Assembly (NCBI RefSeq): GCF_014201715.1
Contig: NZ_JACHFD010000029.1
Location: forward strand, 1 to 46,575
DNA from: Haloferula luteola
GTDB taxonomy: Bacteria; Verrucomicrobiota; Verrucomicrobiia; Verrucomicrobiales; Akkermansiaceae
Length of the DNA stretch: 46,575 nucleotides
Reading direction: 5' to 3'
Every line of letters starts with the position of its first letter. The stretch's first letter is position 1. The notes under the pieces were generated by a model that was given only the letters and a program-made list of their open reading frames with translations, searched no databases and was not told the DNA's origin. The position numbers and the translations under genes are program-made. Positions 1-8,123 of the stretch are shown in pieces.

Positions 1-2
1 TG

Positions 3-1949
3 TCGGAAACGGGCGTGGTGTTGGACCCCTTGGAAGCGAACGAAGGGACCTTCGAGAACGAGAGGCGGTATGATGTGGATCTCCTGCCGGTGGAGATAGT
101 GCCGGATTGGAACCGTGATGGAATGATCAATAATGAGGATCGTGGGAAAGTTTCAGAAGAGAATCCGTGGAGATTTTGGAGAAATAGCGACGATGATTCA
201 GGAACAGAGGGTGGAGATGATATTCAGGGTGCCGATGCCCCTGACTATCAGGACAGTTTGGTCGATGGCGTCCGCGACCTGGTGGACTTCTTCCCGGTTC
301 ATTTCGATCTGAAGGCTGTCTTGGAAGCACTGCCAGAGACTGAATATCAATATTTCCTCAAGCACGAATCCCAGTCCACCACCTTGGGCGGTGCAGTGCC
401 TGTGCCGTCGTTCAATGTTCTCTGGTATCTGGAAGCGGATCTCGAAGCGGATCCTACGGGAGGGAACGGCGTCGGTTCTTATCTTAAGAATCTGGTGCGG
501 GCGCAGGATATCGCGGGCCGAACCTCCAATCTGATTCCGCAAAACGGCCTGCAAATCCCCGAAGACATGCTAACTGCTGCCATGGAAGGCAAAGGCGTCG
601 CGCTCTTCGAATCCCGCCAACCTACGGACAACCCCATCGTGATCGAGATTCGAAAGAGCGATGGAAGCTCAGTCGCGGAGATCGAGATGCCGGTGAGAAT
701 CCTGGAGGTGGAATCCATGTTCCGCTCCAAGTTCCTCAACGAGAATCTTGGTGGTGGCACACAAGGCGGGGTGCCACCGGAGCCGGGCAATTGGCCTGAC
801 GCCGACCGCAACGGAAAACACTTCATCTTCGTCCACGGGTACAACGTCAGCGGCGAGCAAGCACGCGGCTGGAACTCGGAAATGTTCAAAAGAATGTTTT
901 GGAGCGAGTCTAATGCGATGTTCACGGGCGTCGCCTGGCACGGCAATGAGAGCCAGCTGGGAACGGCCACTCCGGACTACTGGCGTAACGTCCACAACGC
1001 GTTCCAGACATCGGAATCGGTGGCCGACTTCGTGAACGCCCTGCCCGGCGGCGGAAAATGCATCGCGGCGCACAGCTTGGGAAACGTTGTGGTCAGCAGC
1101 GCGATCAGGGATCACGGCCTGTCCGTGGCGAATTACTACATGGTGGACGCTGCGGCGGCGATCGAGGCATATTCGTTCGCCAGCACCTTGGGAAATGCCG
1201 AGATGAGCCACCCCGACTGGCGGGTATACGACCAGAAACTCTGGTGTAGCGAGTGGTATAAAATTTTTCCGGAATCAGACAACCGTCGCAAGAAAATGAC
1301 GTGGCGGGATCGGTTCGGTGCGATCCCAAACGCCTACAACTTCCACTCGACCGGCGAGGAGGTGCTCAAGAACGGTGACGGGACTGTGCCGGGAACCATA
1401 GGGGTTGCCACGAGCGGAGGTGTCCGAGCATGGGTGAAGAACGAGATGTCGAAAGGGTTCTCGTTTGGCACTGGAGGAGGTCTTTTTCATAACGGCACCG
1501 GAGGCTGGGATTTCAATGGTTATTGGGATGTGACAACCTGGTATCCGATGGTGGGGCCGGTGACGGGGCGCCGCCCCCCGGCACAAGCCGCAACGATTCC
1601 ACTCGCTGATCTGGAAGAAAACCCGTTCTTCGAGCCCTTCGAGAACGAGAAATTCCACGATCCGGCCCTTGGTAGTGCCGAGGCCGGGAAATACGATGAA
1701 GTCAGCAAAGCCCTCGCTGAATCATTGCCCGCCCTCACCTTCGCGGCGGGATCGAATCCAATCCAGATTTTCAATACGCGAAACATCGACATGATGGGTT
1801 TGAGAAATGGGTGGCCAGAGGCCAGAACGGCACCCACTGTCGATCCTGATCTCAGGGGCTGGAGACATTCAGATATACGTAATATGGCTTATCTGTACAC
1901 TCATAAGGTTTTTGATGAGTTCATCAATCAAGGGAAACTTGACCAATGA
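3..1949 (+). CDS. Secreted alpha/beta-hydrolase-like protein, 5' partial
   Basis: The frame is open to the window edge, so the N-terminus and any signal peptide are missing; the first in-frame GTG is at 15 but there is no reason to treat it as the start. Near residue 31 (counting from that GTG) there is an EF-hand or dockerin-like calcium loop (D31, N33, D35, I38, D42), followed by an acidic stretch. The middle holds an alpha/beta-hydrolase core: a strand ending in HFIFVHGYNVSG (around residue 270) and the nucleophile elbow AHSLGN with Ser354. This resembles lipase or esterase folds, but the acid and His of the triad cannot be placed with confidence. The stop overlaps the start of the following lipoprotein gene by 4 bases (ATGA), so the two are probably translationally coupled. 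Substrate is unknown. It may be the C-terminal part of a larger surface protein. Confidence 0.75.
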   Translation, partial: SETGVVLDPLEANEGTFENERRYDVDLLPVEIVPDWNRDGMINNEDRGKVSEENPWRFWRNSDDDSGTEGGDDIQGADAPDYQDSLVDGVRDLVDFFPVHFDLKAVLEALPETEYQYFLKHESQSTTLGGAVPVPSFNVLWYLEADLEADPTGGNGVGSYLKNLVRAQDIAGRTSNLIPQNGLQIPEDMLTAAMEGKGVALFESRQPTDNPIVIEIRKSDGSSVAEIEMPVRILEVESMFRSKFLNENLGGGTQGGVPPEPGNWPDADRNGKHFIFVHGYNVSGEQARGWNSEMFKRMFWSESNAMFTGVAWHGNESQLGTATPDYWRNVHNAFQTSESVADFVNALPGGGKCIAAHSLGNVVVSSAIRDHGLSVANYYMVDAAAAIEAYSFASTLGNAEMSHPDWRVYDQKLWCSEWYKIFPESDNRRKKMTWRDRFGAIPNAYNFHSTGEEVLKNGDGTVPGTIGVATSGGVRAWVKNEMSKGFSFGTGGGLFHNGTGGWDFNGYWDVTTWYPMVGPVTGRRPPAQAATIPLADLEENPFFEPFENEKFHDPALGSAEAGKYDEVSKALAESLPALTFAAGSNPIQIFNTRNIDMMGLRNGWPEARTAPTVDPDLRGWRHSDIRNMAYLYTHKVFDEFINQGKLDQ

Positions 1950-2926
1950 AAATAAAACTGTTTTTTGTGACGTTAGCAACCTTGTCTGTGGCAAGCTGCG
2001 AAGAAAATGCCCATCCCTGCAAATTCACCGTTAAAGTAGTCGATGATCAGGAAATGCCCGTTTCCAACGCTACAGTCGGCGTCTCAACCTTTTTGAAGTG
2101 GGAGCCTGGCCAGGGTTTTGGAGAGGATATCTACGACACGGAAAAAAGCCTTTCTGATCTAACTGGTGAGGCATCGTTCAGTTTCCAAAGTAAAACCGGG
2201 AAGATCGGCATCGGGGTAGATGCGGGAGATGACTATTACCGCTCGAACTGGCCACACTACAAATTCAAGCAAGTCGTCTCCGGACGCTGGATCCCCGAGA
2301 ATCCGACGATCCCGTATGTGCTCAAGAGGAAGCGCGATCCGATTCCCCTTTACGCGAAGACCTACATCATCAACCACACCACCATCCCCAAAAAGAACGA
2401 GAAATGTGGCTACGATCTGGAGAAAGGCGATTGGATCGCCCCGCACGGCAAGGGCGTGACACCCGACATCGTGTTCAATCTGGAGGTCAACAGGGACAAC
2501 GGAGTTTACGACAATGACTGCACACTGAAGGTGGCTTTTAGCAACGAGGGTGATGGCTTGATTAGCTCCCCGAAACCCCTGAACGAGGGAAGCGAACTCC
2601 GCCTCGACTATCTAGCGCCTGAAAAAGGCTACAAACCCACGCTGAGCATGACGGCTTCCACCGACCTGGCGGATAAGGTGCGCCACGATGGATTCGAAAG
2701 GACGCGGAATTATTACCTTCGTGTCAGAACCAAGCTGGATGAAGACGGCGAGTTGATTCGTGCCAACTACGCCAAGGTTCACGGTGATTTCGAGTTTTGG
2801 TATACCGGCGACATGAGGTTCACCTACTACTTCAACCCGACTCCCAACGACCGGAACCTCGAGTTTGACCCAAGTAAGAATCTCTTCCAAAATCTGGAAG
2901 ACGCCATGCGCGTGAGTGATCCCTGA
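1946..2926 (+). CDS. Putative lipoprotein coupled to the upstream hydrolase
   Basis: 326 residues. The first 18 residues form a lipoprotein signal: Lys-rich start, hydrophobic core, then a lipobox V-A-S-C with Cys18 as the predicted lipidated residue, so the protein should sit in a membrane facing the periplasm or outside. Residues about 25-125 look like a beta-sandwich of the carboxypeptidase-regulatory or Ig-like type (a strand with KVVDDQEMPVSNATV followed by alternating hydrophobic residues). The remainder is charged and rich in Tyr and Asp and matches no family I recognise. The ATG lies inside the stop region of the preceding hydrolase gene (ATGA overlap), which implies joint expression and perhaps a physical or functional partnership such as inhibition, anchoring or immunity. 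That role is inference only. Confidence 0.7.
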   Translation: MKIKLFFVTLATLSVASCEENAHPCKFTVKVVDDQEMPVSNATVGVSTFLKWEPGQGFGEDIYDTEKSLSDLTGEASFSFQSKTGKIGIGVDAGDDYYRSNWPHYKFKQVVSGRWIPENPTIPYVLKRKRDPIPLYAKTYIINHTTIPKKNEKCGYDLEKGDWIAPHGKGVTPDIVFNLEVNRDNGVYDNDCTLKVAFSNEGDGLISSPKPLNEGSELRLDYLAPEKGYKPTLSMTASTDLADKVRHDGFERTRNYYLRVRTKLDEDGELIRANYAKVHGDFEFWYTGDMRFTYYFNPTPNDRNLEFDPSKNLFQNLEDAMRVSDP

Positions 2927-3163
2927 CCAGACATCCCGCGCTGTCGCTGAAATCGATGCCACCCCGGCTGTCCTGCAAACCCGCTGCGGCATTCTGGCTG
3001 CTGGCCTCGTATTCGTTGCGCTCAGTTTGCAAAAAATGGCCAGCGCAGTCATCATGCCTCCTCTACCCGCGTTGGTGGTCCGGGGGCAGTCGTTGGGCCT
3101 CGTGGCTCAGCTGGGGATGTCCCTCAGATCGTTAGAAACGGTGGCAGCCGGTCGGGTTGAGAT

Positions 3164-4444
3164 TCATCGGTTGGTGGCTTCCTGACAAGCCTGCTCCTGC
3201 CCCGCGCTTTCGCTCGGAGCGCAGGACGAGGGCGCGGCGTCTGCCGCGTCCGAGGACGGAGCGCAGAGCGACAGCGCGGTCGCCAAACGGGGGAGATCAC
3301 CCGCATGCCGCACCTTGCGGAAGCCTGCTTCGGCCCACAGCAGCCCCGTGGCCATCCAGCGCGGCACCATGTCGGCCTTCTCGTTCCAGCGCTTCACGTT
3401 GCCGCTCTGCGCACGCCAGTTGCGGATCACGTTCTCGATGAGGTTCGTGCTCAGAAACGTGGTGTTGAGCGTCGCGGGCACCTCGAGATGATGAAAGGCC
3501 AGCAGCGCTCCACGCCTTTCCTTGAGCGCCACCGCCGCTGCGGCGTTGCGCTCGCTGACGAACTCCAACAGCTCGTCGAACGCTTCTTCCCCCGCTTGCC
3601 GCCCTTGGGCTTCCCGTAGCGTTTTGAAGAGTCGGTCGATGTCGGCCCGGTCGCGTTGCCGGACTTTCTCACGCAGGTTTGATTGGGCGTGGACCATGCA
3701 TTCCTGGCGCACCGAGTCCGGCCAGCGCCGCGATACGGCCCTCTCAATCGCCGCGCTCCCGTCCCGCAGCACCAACAGTCGGCGGCTGGCTCCCGGAGCG
3801 AAACCCCGCTTTTCCAAGCCGTCGAGCAGCGACGCGACCACTGCGGCGCTCTCCGAGGAGCCAATCTCGAAATCCAGCATCCGCTTGTTCCCCTCCGCAT
3901 CGATGCCCACGGCAATGACCACACACAGCTCGCGCGTCAGCCACACTCCGTCGATCAGCAAGGCCAGCCAGTCGGCGTCGTCGAGACGGTGACCCCGCAA
4001 CAGGGAGAGTTGCTCCCGGCTTTTCTCAACCCACATGCGCGACGCCTCGCTCTTGCTCACCGCTCCAGCGAAAGCCCGCTCCACCCCGCGCACCGGCATG
4101 CCCTGGGCCACCGCCGCCACAACCTGATCGAACATCCCCTGCGGGCTCGAAGCCGCCTCGTAGGTCGCCAGGCGCACCTCGCTATTGGTCTCGTGACGCA
4201 CCCGAGGGCGCCGGATTGCCTCCTTCTCTCCGTCGAGGAACGCCACGCCACGCTCGGAACCGGCACGGTGGCATGCATCCTTCGGGTCCGGCCGGTAACG
4301 CGGTCCGCACAGGGCTTCAACCTCCTCGGCCATCGCTTCAAGCAGACCGAGACGGACCACTCCCTTCAACATTTCGCGGAACCATTCCGCCGCTTCGCGC
4401 TCTCCGCCTCGCAGGAACGCCTCCTTCAGTTTTTCGTGGTTCAC
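3164..4444 (-). CDS. IS256-family transposase (mutator type)
   Basis: DDE transposase. Counting from the GTG at 4444, the catalytic triad can be placed at D165 (LLIDGVWL), D228 (VLRDGSAA) and E337 (STNLIENVIRNW), and the family CMVH motif sits between the last two. The length, about 426 residues, is normal for IS256 transposases and the frame is unbroken, so it may be active. The open frame extends upstream to a TTG at 4495, but those extra 17 residues run through a hairpin and look non-coding. GTG at 4444 gives a start VNHEKLKEAF and is preferred; it is still uncertain. The C-terminus is Ala/Ser-rich. The gene faces away from the neighbouring 5S remnant. Confidence 0.85.
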   Translation of the reverse strand: MNHEKLKEAFLRGGEREAAEWFREMLKGVVRLGLLEAMAEEVEALCGPRYRPDPKDACHRAGSERGVAFLDGEKEAIRRPRVRHETNSEVRLATYEAASSPQGMFDQVVAAVAQGMPVRGVERAFAGAVSKSEASRMWVEKSREQLSLLRGHRLDDADWLALLIDGVWLTRELCVVIAVGIDAEGNKRMLDFEIGSSESAAVVASLLDGLEKRGFAPGASRRLLVLRDGSAAIERAVSRRWPDSVRQECMVHAQSNLREKVRQRDRADIDRLFKTLREAQGRQAGEEAFDELLEFVSERNAAAAVALKERRGALLAFHHLEVPATLNTTFLSTNLIENVIRNWRAQSGNVKRWNEKADMVPRWMATGLLWAEAGFRKVRHAGDLPRLATALSLCAPSSDAADAAPSSCAPSESAGQEQACQEATNR

Positions 4445-4495
4445 GGTGGTTGGTTGGTTTTGGTTTAGCAACGCCACGCTGACGCGTGGCACCAA
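3164..4495 (-). mobile_element. IS256-family insertion sequence (ends not resolved)
   Basis: The coordinates cover the transposase reading frame only. The true ends should lie in the non-coding flanks, roughly 2930-3163 and 4496-4603. I compared the two flanks by eye and found only a weak imperfect match around a shared CAGCCGG, so no terminal inverted repeats or target duplication are claimed. On the transposase 5' side a perfect 7-bp hairpin, GCCACGC/GCGTGGC with a TGAC loop, lies at 4473-4490. The element sits between the hydrolase/lipoprotein pair and a truncated 5S rRNA gene, so this end of the window has been rearranged. Confidence 0.7.
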
Positions 4496-4592
4496 CCAGC
4501 CACCACCTCATTCTATCGATTCATGGGACGCTTCCGGCTGGCTTTCCGTCACCCTCGAGGCCGAAAACGAGCTTAATCTAGTGCCATTCAGG

Positions 4593-4603
4593 ACTGACCC
4601 CTT
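4593..4603 (-). repeat. Dispersed 'aaggggtcagt' motif at the 5S breakpoint
   Basis: Read on the minus strand, the motif aaggggtcagt is followed by cctgaatggcac. The same 11-mer occurs twice in tandem at 46463-46473 and 46484-46494, and a 10-base version occurs at 39634-39643. This copy abuts exactly the point where recognisable 5S rRNA sequence begins, so it is probably the end of an inserted or recombined element, for example a REP-like or IS end. No transposase that mobilises it is identified here. Confidence 0.5.
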
Positions 4604-4657
4604 GGACTTGGAAGGTAGTGAGGCGACAGGCCTTGTGAGAGTAGGACGCCGCCAGGT
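4604..4657 (+). rRNA. rrf: 5S rRNA, 3' fragment (5' half missing)
   Basis: About 54 nt match the 3' half of a bacterial 5S rRNA: a segment ending in GGTAGTG, a small stem with AGGC/GCCT, the hallmark GAGAGTAGG, and the closing CGCCGCCAGG strand. The sequence before 4604 does not contain the expected 5' half (no CCCGAACACGGA-type or AAGTTAAGC segment), so the gene is truncated and cannot make a functional 5S rRNA from this copy alone. It is directly followed by a strong terminator, as at the end of an rRNA operon. It is either a remnant of an rrn operon broken by mobile-element insertion or a decayed extra 5S copy. Confidence 0.75.
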
Positions 4658-4661
4658 AAAC

Positions 4662-4702
4662 GCCCGGCATTTTCAGGGATGAAAATGTCGGGCTCTTTTT
4701 TT
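4662..4702 (+). terminator. Rho-independent terminator of the (broken) rRNA operon
   Basis: Stem of 14 bp: the arm at 4662-4675 (GCCCGGCATTTTCA) pairs with 4680-4693 (TGAAAATGTCGGGC) with one G-U pair, a GGGA loop between them, and a T-rich run from 4694 (TCTTTTTTT). It lies 5 bases after the 5S fragment, which fits an rrn terminator. Confidence 0.9.
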
Positions 4703-4826
4703 GTCCGTGGAAGGGGGATCGCCAGTGTGCGATAGGCTTGATGGGGCTGGGGTGGTGGAGTCGTGCTGGGTAGGTCGAAGCCTGATGCGAAGCGAATGAA
4801 GCGGAAGATGCGAAAGTTTGACGACG

Positions 4827-6755
4827 ATGAGTTCGTTTCATAGGTTTGCAGATTCTATGGTTGCTTCTCGTCTCATCATTCTTGGCATCAGCCTATTCTG
4901 GGTTGGGGTTTCTTGGGCGGGTCCAGAGATGGATGCGGTGATGGTGGAGGGCGTGCGCACGATTGACCGTCGGGTCGCATCGTGGCTTAAGGCGGAAAAG
5001 AAGAAGGTTCCTGAAATCAGTGACGATGCTGTGTTTTTGAGGAGAGCTTTTCTGGTGACGGTGGGTCGCATCCCGACGGCGGAGGAAGCGAGGGCTTTTT
5101 TGGATGACACGGATCCTGAGAAGCGGCGGGGTCTGATTTCGCACTTGGTGCATGCTCCTGGATACTCTTGGAGCATGACCAATTGGGCTTTCGACCTGCT
5201 GCGGGTGACGGATCGAAAACCGGGATTCAATGGGAGCTTTGAGCCCTACCGTGCTTGGGTTGCTCGGGCAATGGTGGAGAACCGTCCGTGGGACCAGTTC
5301 ACCCGAGAGGTCATTGCTGCGAAAGGAAACCCTTGGAGTTTGGAGGGTGCACCAGTGGGCTATTATCTGCGGGACCGTGGGATGCCTCTAGATAATCTCG
5401 CCAATACGACGCGGATCTTTTTGGGGTCGCGAATGGAGTGTGCCCAGTGCCATGACGACCCGTTCGGGACGACAGAGCGTCGCGATTTTTACGAGCTTGC
5501 TGCTTTTACTCACGGTTTGCATGAGGCGGATCGCAGTCCGATGCGCCCGCTTTGGGATGAATTGGAGGAGGGTGATCGGCGCGATAGCTGGGAGTATCGG
5601 GTAGCGCGGGAGCTATGGGACCGGATTTACGGAATGAGTGTGGTCGGCGGGGGTGAGGGTCGGATTCGTTTGCCCGAAGATTATCAGTATCGTGATGGCG
5701 ATCCTGGCGAGTGGATTGGGGGGCGGACTCCGTTTGGGAAGACGGTGCGGATGTCGGAACGCTCTCAGGCAAATGATGGACGTGCTCAGTTGGCGGAGTG
5801 GGTGACGGAGCGGACGGGGGAGCAGTTTGCTTCGGTGATTGCGAATCGGATGTGGGCGCGGGTCATGGGTCGACCGTTGTATGATCCTGTGGACGAGTAT
5901 CAGGATGCAGAGGACACGAGGTTTCCGGAATTGGTGCGGGATTTGTCGCGTTTGATGGTGGCGTTGGACTATGATCTCCAGCGTTTTCAGTGGGTTTTGC
6001 TCAATACGCGGGCGTTTGAATTTGCTCCGAATCCGGAGGTGGGGAGATTTGGCAATGGAGAGGATCTGATGGGTCGGCCGTTGGCGCGGCTGGCGGCGGA
6101 GCAGATCTGGGACTCGCTGGTGACTTTGGCAAAAGGAGATCCAGACCAGGTGGAGGTTCCGACCTCAGATGGGCGATTTCGTGTGAACGGGCGCTTGGTG
6201 GGGGGAGGAACGCTGAGCTACGAAAATGTCTATGCTGAGGTGATGGAGTTGGGGAGTGAGGCGGCTTTTCGAAAGTATTTCGCGGACTTGGTGAAGGCGA
6301 CCCAATCCGAAGGAAGCGGGGGCGGGGAGGAGAGTTCGATGGTTGCGATGGGGCCGAGGGGAGGGAGTGGTGGTCGAGGCGGGTTGGTGAGGGCTTGTTT
6401 TTTGCCAAGTCCGGCACCACGAGATCATCTCTTGTATGTGTTCGGGCAATCGGATCGCGAGATTGTGGAAGGCGGGAGCCGGGAACCGAATGTGGGTCAG
6501 GTGCTGACTCTGATGAATGGGTTCGTTCAAAAGCAATTGGTGGAGAACGGGGACGCCCAGGTGTTCACTTGTTTGGAAGGCGTGGAGGACGCACGGGAAC
6601 GGGTGCGGCGAATTTATCTGGCGGTTTTGGGGCGGCCGCCCACGGACGAGGAGTTGAGCTGGATGATGGATGAGGTGCGAATTTCAGGGAGTGAGGCGTG
6701 GAGGAACATTGTCGCAGTGCTGGTGATGTCCTCGGAGTTTGTATTTATTCAATAG
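4827..6755 (+). CDS. DUF1549/DUF1553 domain protein with CxxCH motif
   Basis: About 642 residues. The N-terminus is a hydrophobic signal segment ending near VSWAG, so the protein is exported. The first half matches DUF1549 (FLRRAFLVTVGRIPTAEEARAFL, then WAFDLLRV and FTREVIAAKGNPW) and contains one CAQCH, a heme c-type CxxCH, at C205-H209. The second half matches DUF1553 (SQANDGRAQLAEWVT, IANRMWARVMGRPL), and the C-terminus repeats a short DUF1549-like helix (RIYLAVLGRPPTDEEL). It lacks the N-terminal cytochrome (PSD1) domain of longer relatives. It is followed after 12 bases by a DUF1501 gene, the standard partner in Planctomycetes and Verrucomicrobia. The biochemical role of the pair is not established; links to polysaccharide use are suggested for the family. 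An in-frame TTG at 4818 is an alternative start. Confidence 0.88.
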   Translation: MSSFHRFADSMVASRLIILGISLFWVGVSWAGPEMDAVMVEGVRTIDRRVASWLKAEKKKVPEISDDAVFLRRAFLVTVGRIPTAEEARAFLDDTDPEKRRGLISHLVHAPGYSWSMTNWAFDLLRVTDRKPGFNGSFEPYRAWVARAMVENRPWDQFTREVIAAKGNPWSLEGAPVGYYLRDRGMPLDNLANTTRIFLGSRMECAQCHDDPFGTTERRDFYELAAFTHGLHEADRSPMRPLWDELEEGDRRDSWEYRVARELWDRIYGMSVVGGGEGRIRLPEDYQYRDGDPGEWIGGRTPFGKTVRMSERSQANDGRAQLAEWVTERTGEQFASVIANRMWARVMGRPLYDPVDEYQDAEDTRFPELVRDLSRLMVALDYDLQRFQWVLLNTRAFEFAPNPEVGRFGNGEDLMGRPLARLAAEQIWDSLVTLAKGDPDQVEVPTSDGRFRVNGRLVGGGTLSYENVYAEVMELGSEAAFRKYFADLVKATQSEGSGGGEESSMVAMGPRGGSGGRGGLVRACFLPSPAPRDHLLYVFGQSDREIVEGGSREPNVGQVLTLMNGFVQKQLVENGDAQVFTCLEGVEDARERVRRIYLAVLGRPPTDEELSWMMDEVRISGSEAWRNIVAVLVMSSEFVFIQ

Positions 6756-6767
6756 TAATGATAAGTG

Positions 6768-8054
6768 ATGAAGGGTGAAACAGATCGGTGGTCGCGGAGG
6801 AGTTTCATGTCAGGTGTGGCATCAAGCGTTCTTGGGGTTCGAGTGATTCCCTGGTTGGCGATGATGGCCCCGACGGCCCACGCAGCGGCTTCGAGTGGCT
6901 CAGCGAAGAGGGTGATTTATTTGTTCATGTCCGGCGGCATGAGCCACCTTGATACCTTCGATCCTAAGCCGAAAAAGAAGGACGTGATGGGGCCGATGGA
7001 GGCGATTGCGTCAAATGTCGACGATGTCTTTGTCGGCCAGCATTTGCCGGAAACGGCGAAGGTGATGGACAAAGTATGCGTGATCAATTCGATGACGTCA
7101 CGGCAGGGAGCCCATGAACAGGGGACCTACATCATGCATACGAGCTATGCGATGCGGGGGACGATTCAGCACCCTTCTTTGGGAGCTTGGGCGATGAAGA
7201 TGAGTGGGCGAATCAATCCCGAGATTCCGGGATATGTGGCGATTGACTCGTCTCAGGAGGTCACGAGTGGAGGCTTTTTCGGCGCCAAGTATGCGGCGGC
7301 TCCGATCGGAAGCCCGGAGGCAGGTTTGAAGGACGTGCATCGCTCGGGGGCGGTGAGTGAGGACGCTTTCGAACGGAGGTTAGCTCTGGCGGATCGATTG
7401 AACGAGAAGTTCCATGGTCGATTTCAGAATGCGGATGTGGGGGCCTATCAGGAGCTTTACCGAGAGGCGACCCGGTTGATGAAGAGCGAAGATTTGAAGG
7501 CATTCAATTTGGCGGAGGAGCCGGAATCGATGCGGAAGCTTTATGGTTCGGGAAGGTTCTCCCAGGGGTGCTTGTTAGCCCGAAGGTTGGTGGAGCATGG
7601 TGTCCGGTTTGTGGAGGTTCAGCTGGGTGGCTGGGACACGCATTTTGATAATTTCGCCGGGGTGAGGGGACGTTGTCAGGAATTCGATCAAGCGTATGCG
7701 GGTCTGCTGCGGGATTTGGAATCACGTGGGTTGTTGCAGGACACCTTGGTCGTCGTAGCCACGGAGTTCGGAAGGACGCCAGAGATCAAGGAGGAGCATC
7801 AATTGGGGCGAGATCACCATCCTTCTGCATTCTCTTGTCTGCTGGCGGGGGGTGGGGTGAAAGGGGGGATGCGCTATGGAGAGACGGACTCGAAGGGGGC
7901 CAAGGTGCGGAGTCAACCGGTCGAGGTTCAGGATTTTAACGCTACGATTGCGCATGCTTTAGGAATTCCCCATGAGCAGGTGGTCATGTCACCGAGTCGG
8001 CGCCCGTTCCGGATCGCGGATCAGGGGCAACCTGTGATGGAGGTATTTGCCTGA
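6768..8054 (+). CDS. DUF1501 domain protein, Tat-exported
   Basis: 428 residues. The N-terminus has a twin-arginine signal (S9-R10-R11-S12-F13-M14) followed by a hydrophobic stretch ending at AHA, so it should be exported folded. The body matches DUF1501, a sulfatase- or alkaline phosphatase-like fold: FMSGGMSHLDTFDPKP near the start, QLGGWDTHFDNF, VVVATEFGRTPEI, and DHHPSAFSCLLAGGGVKGG near the end, which hold the Asp and His residues that usually bind metal in this fold. It is downstream of, and surely co-transcribed with, the DUF1549/DUF1553 gene. Substrate is unknown. A GTG directly before the ATG (6765) is an equally possible start. Confidence 0.9.
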   Translation: MKGETDRWSRRSFMSGVASSVLGVRVIPWLAMMAPTAHAAASSGSAKRVIYLFMSGGMSHLDTFDPKPKKKDVMGPMEAIASNVDDVFVGQHLPETAKVMDKVCVINSMTSRQGAHEQGTYIMHTSYAMRGTIQHPSLGAWAMKMSGRINPEIPGYVAIDSSQEVTSGGFFGAKYAAAPIGSPEAGLKDVHRSGAVSEDAFERRLALADRLNEKFHGRFQNADVGAYQELYREATRLMKSEDLKAFNLAEEPESMRKLYGSGRFSQGCLLARRLVEHGVRFVEVQLGGWDTHFDNFAGVRGRCQEFDQAYAGLLRDLESRGLLQDTLVVVATEFGRTPEIKEEHQLGRDHHPSAFSCLLAGGGVKGGMRYGETDSKGAKVRSQPVEVQDFNATIAHALGIPHEQVVMSPSRRPFRIADQGQPVMEVFA

Positions 8055-8123
8055 GGGATTCTCCGCAGGGCGTCGAAGAGGCTGGCCGTGATGGACGGAT
8101 AAGGGTTGAATCGGCCATTCTCC

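Noticed and set aside
2916..3185. 89-codon frame after the lipoprotein gene
   Set aside because: It overlaps the end of the lipoprotein gene, has no ribosome site, and runs into the transposase end; it resembles no protein I know.
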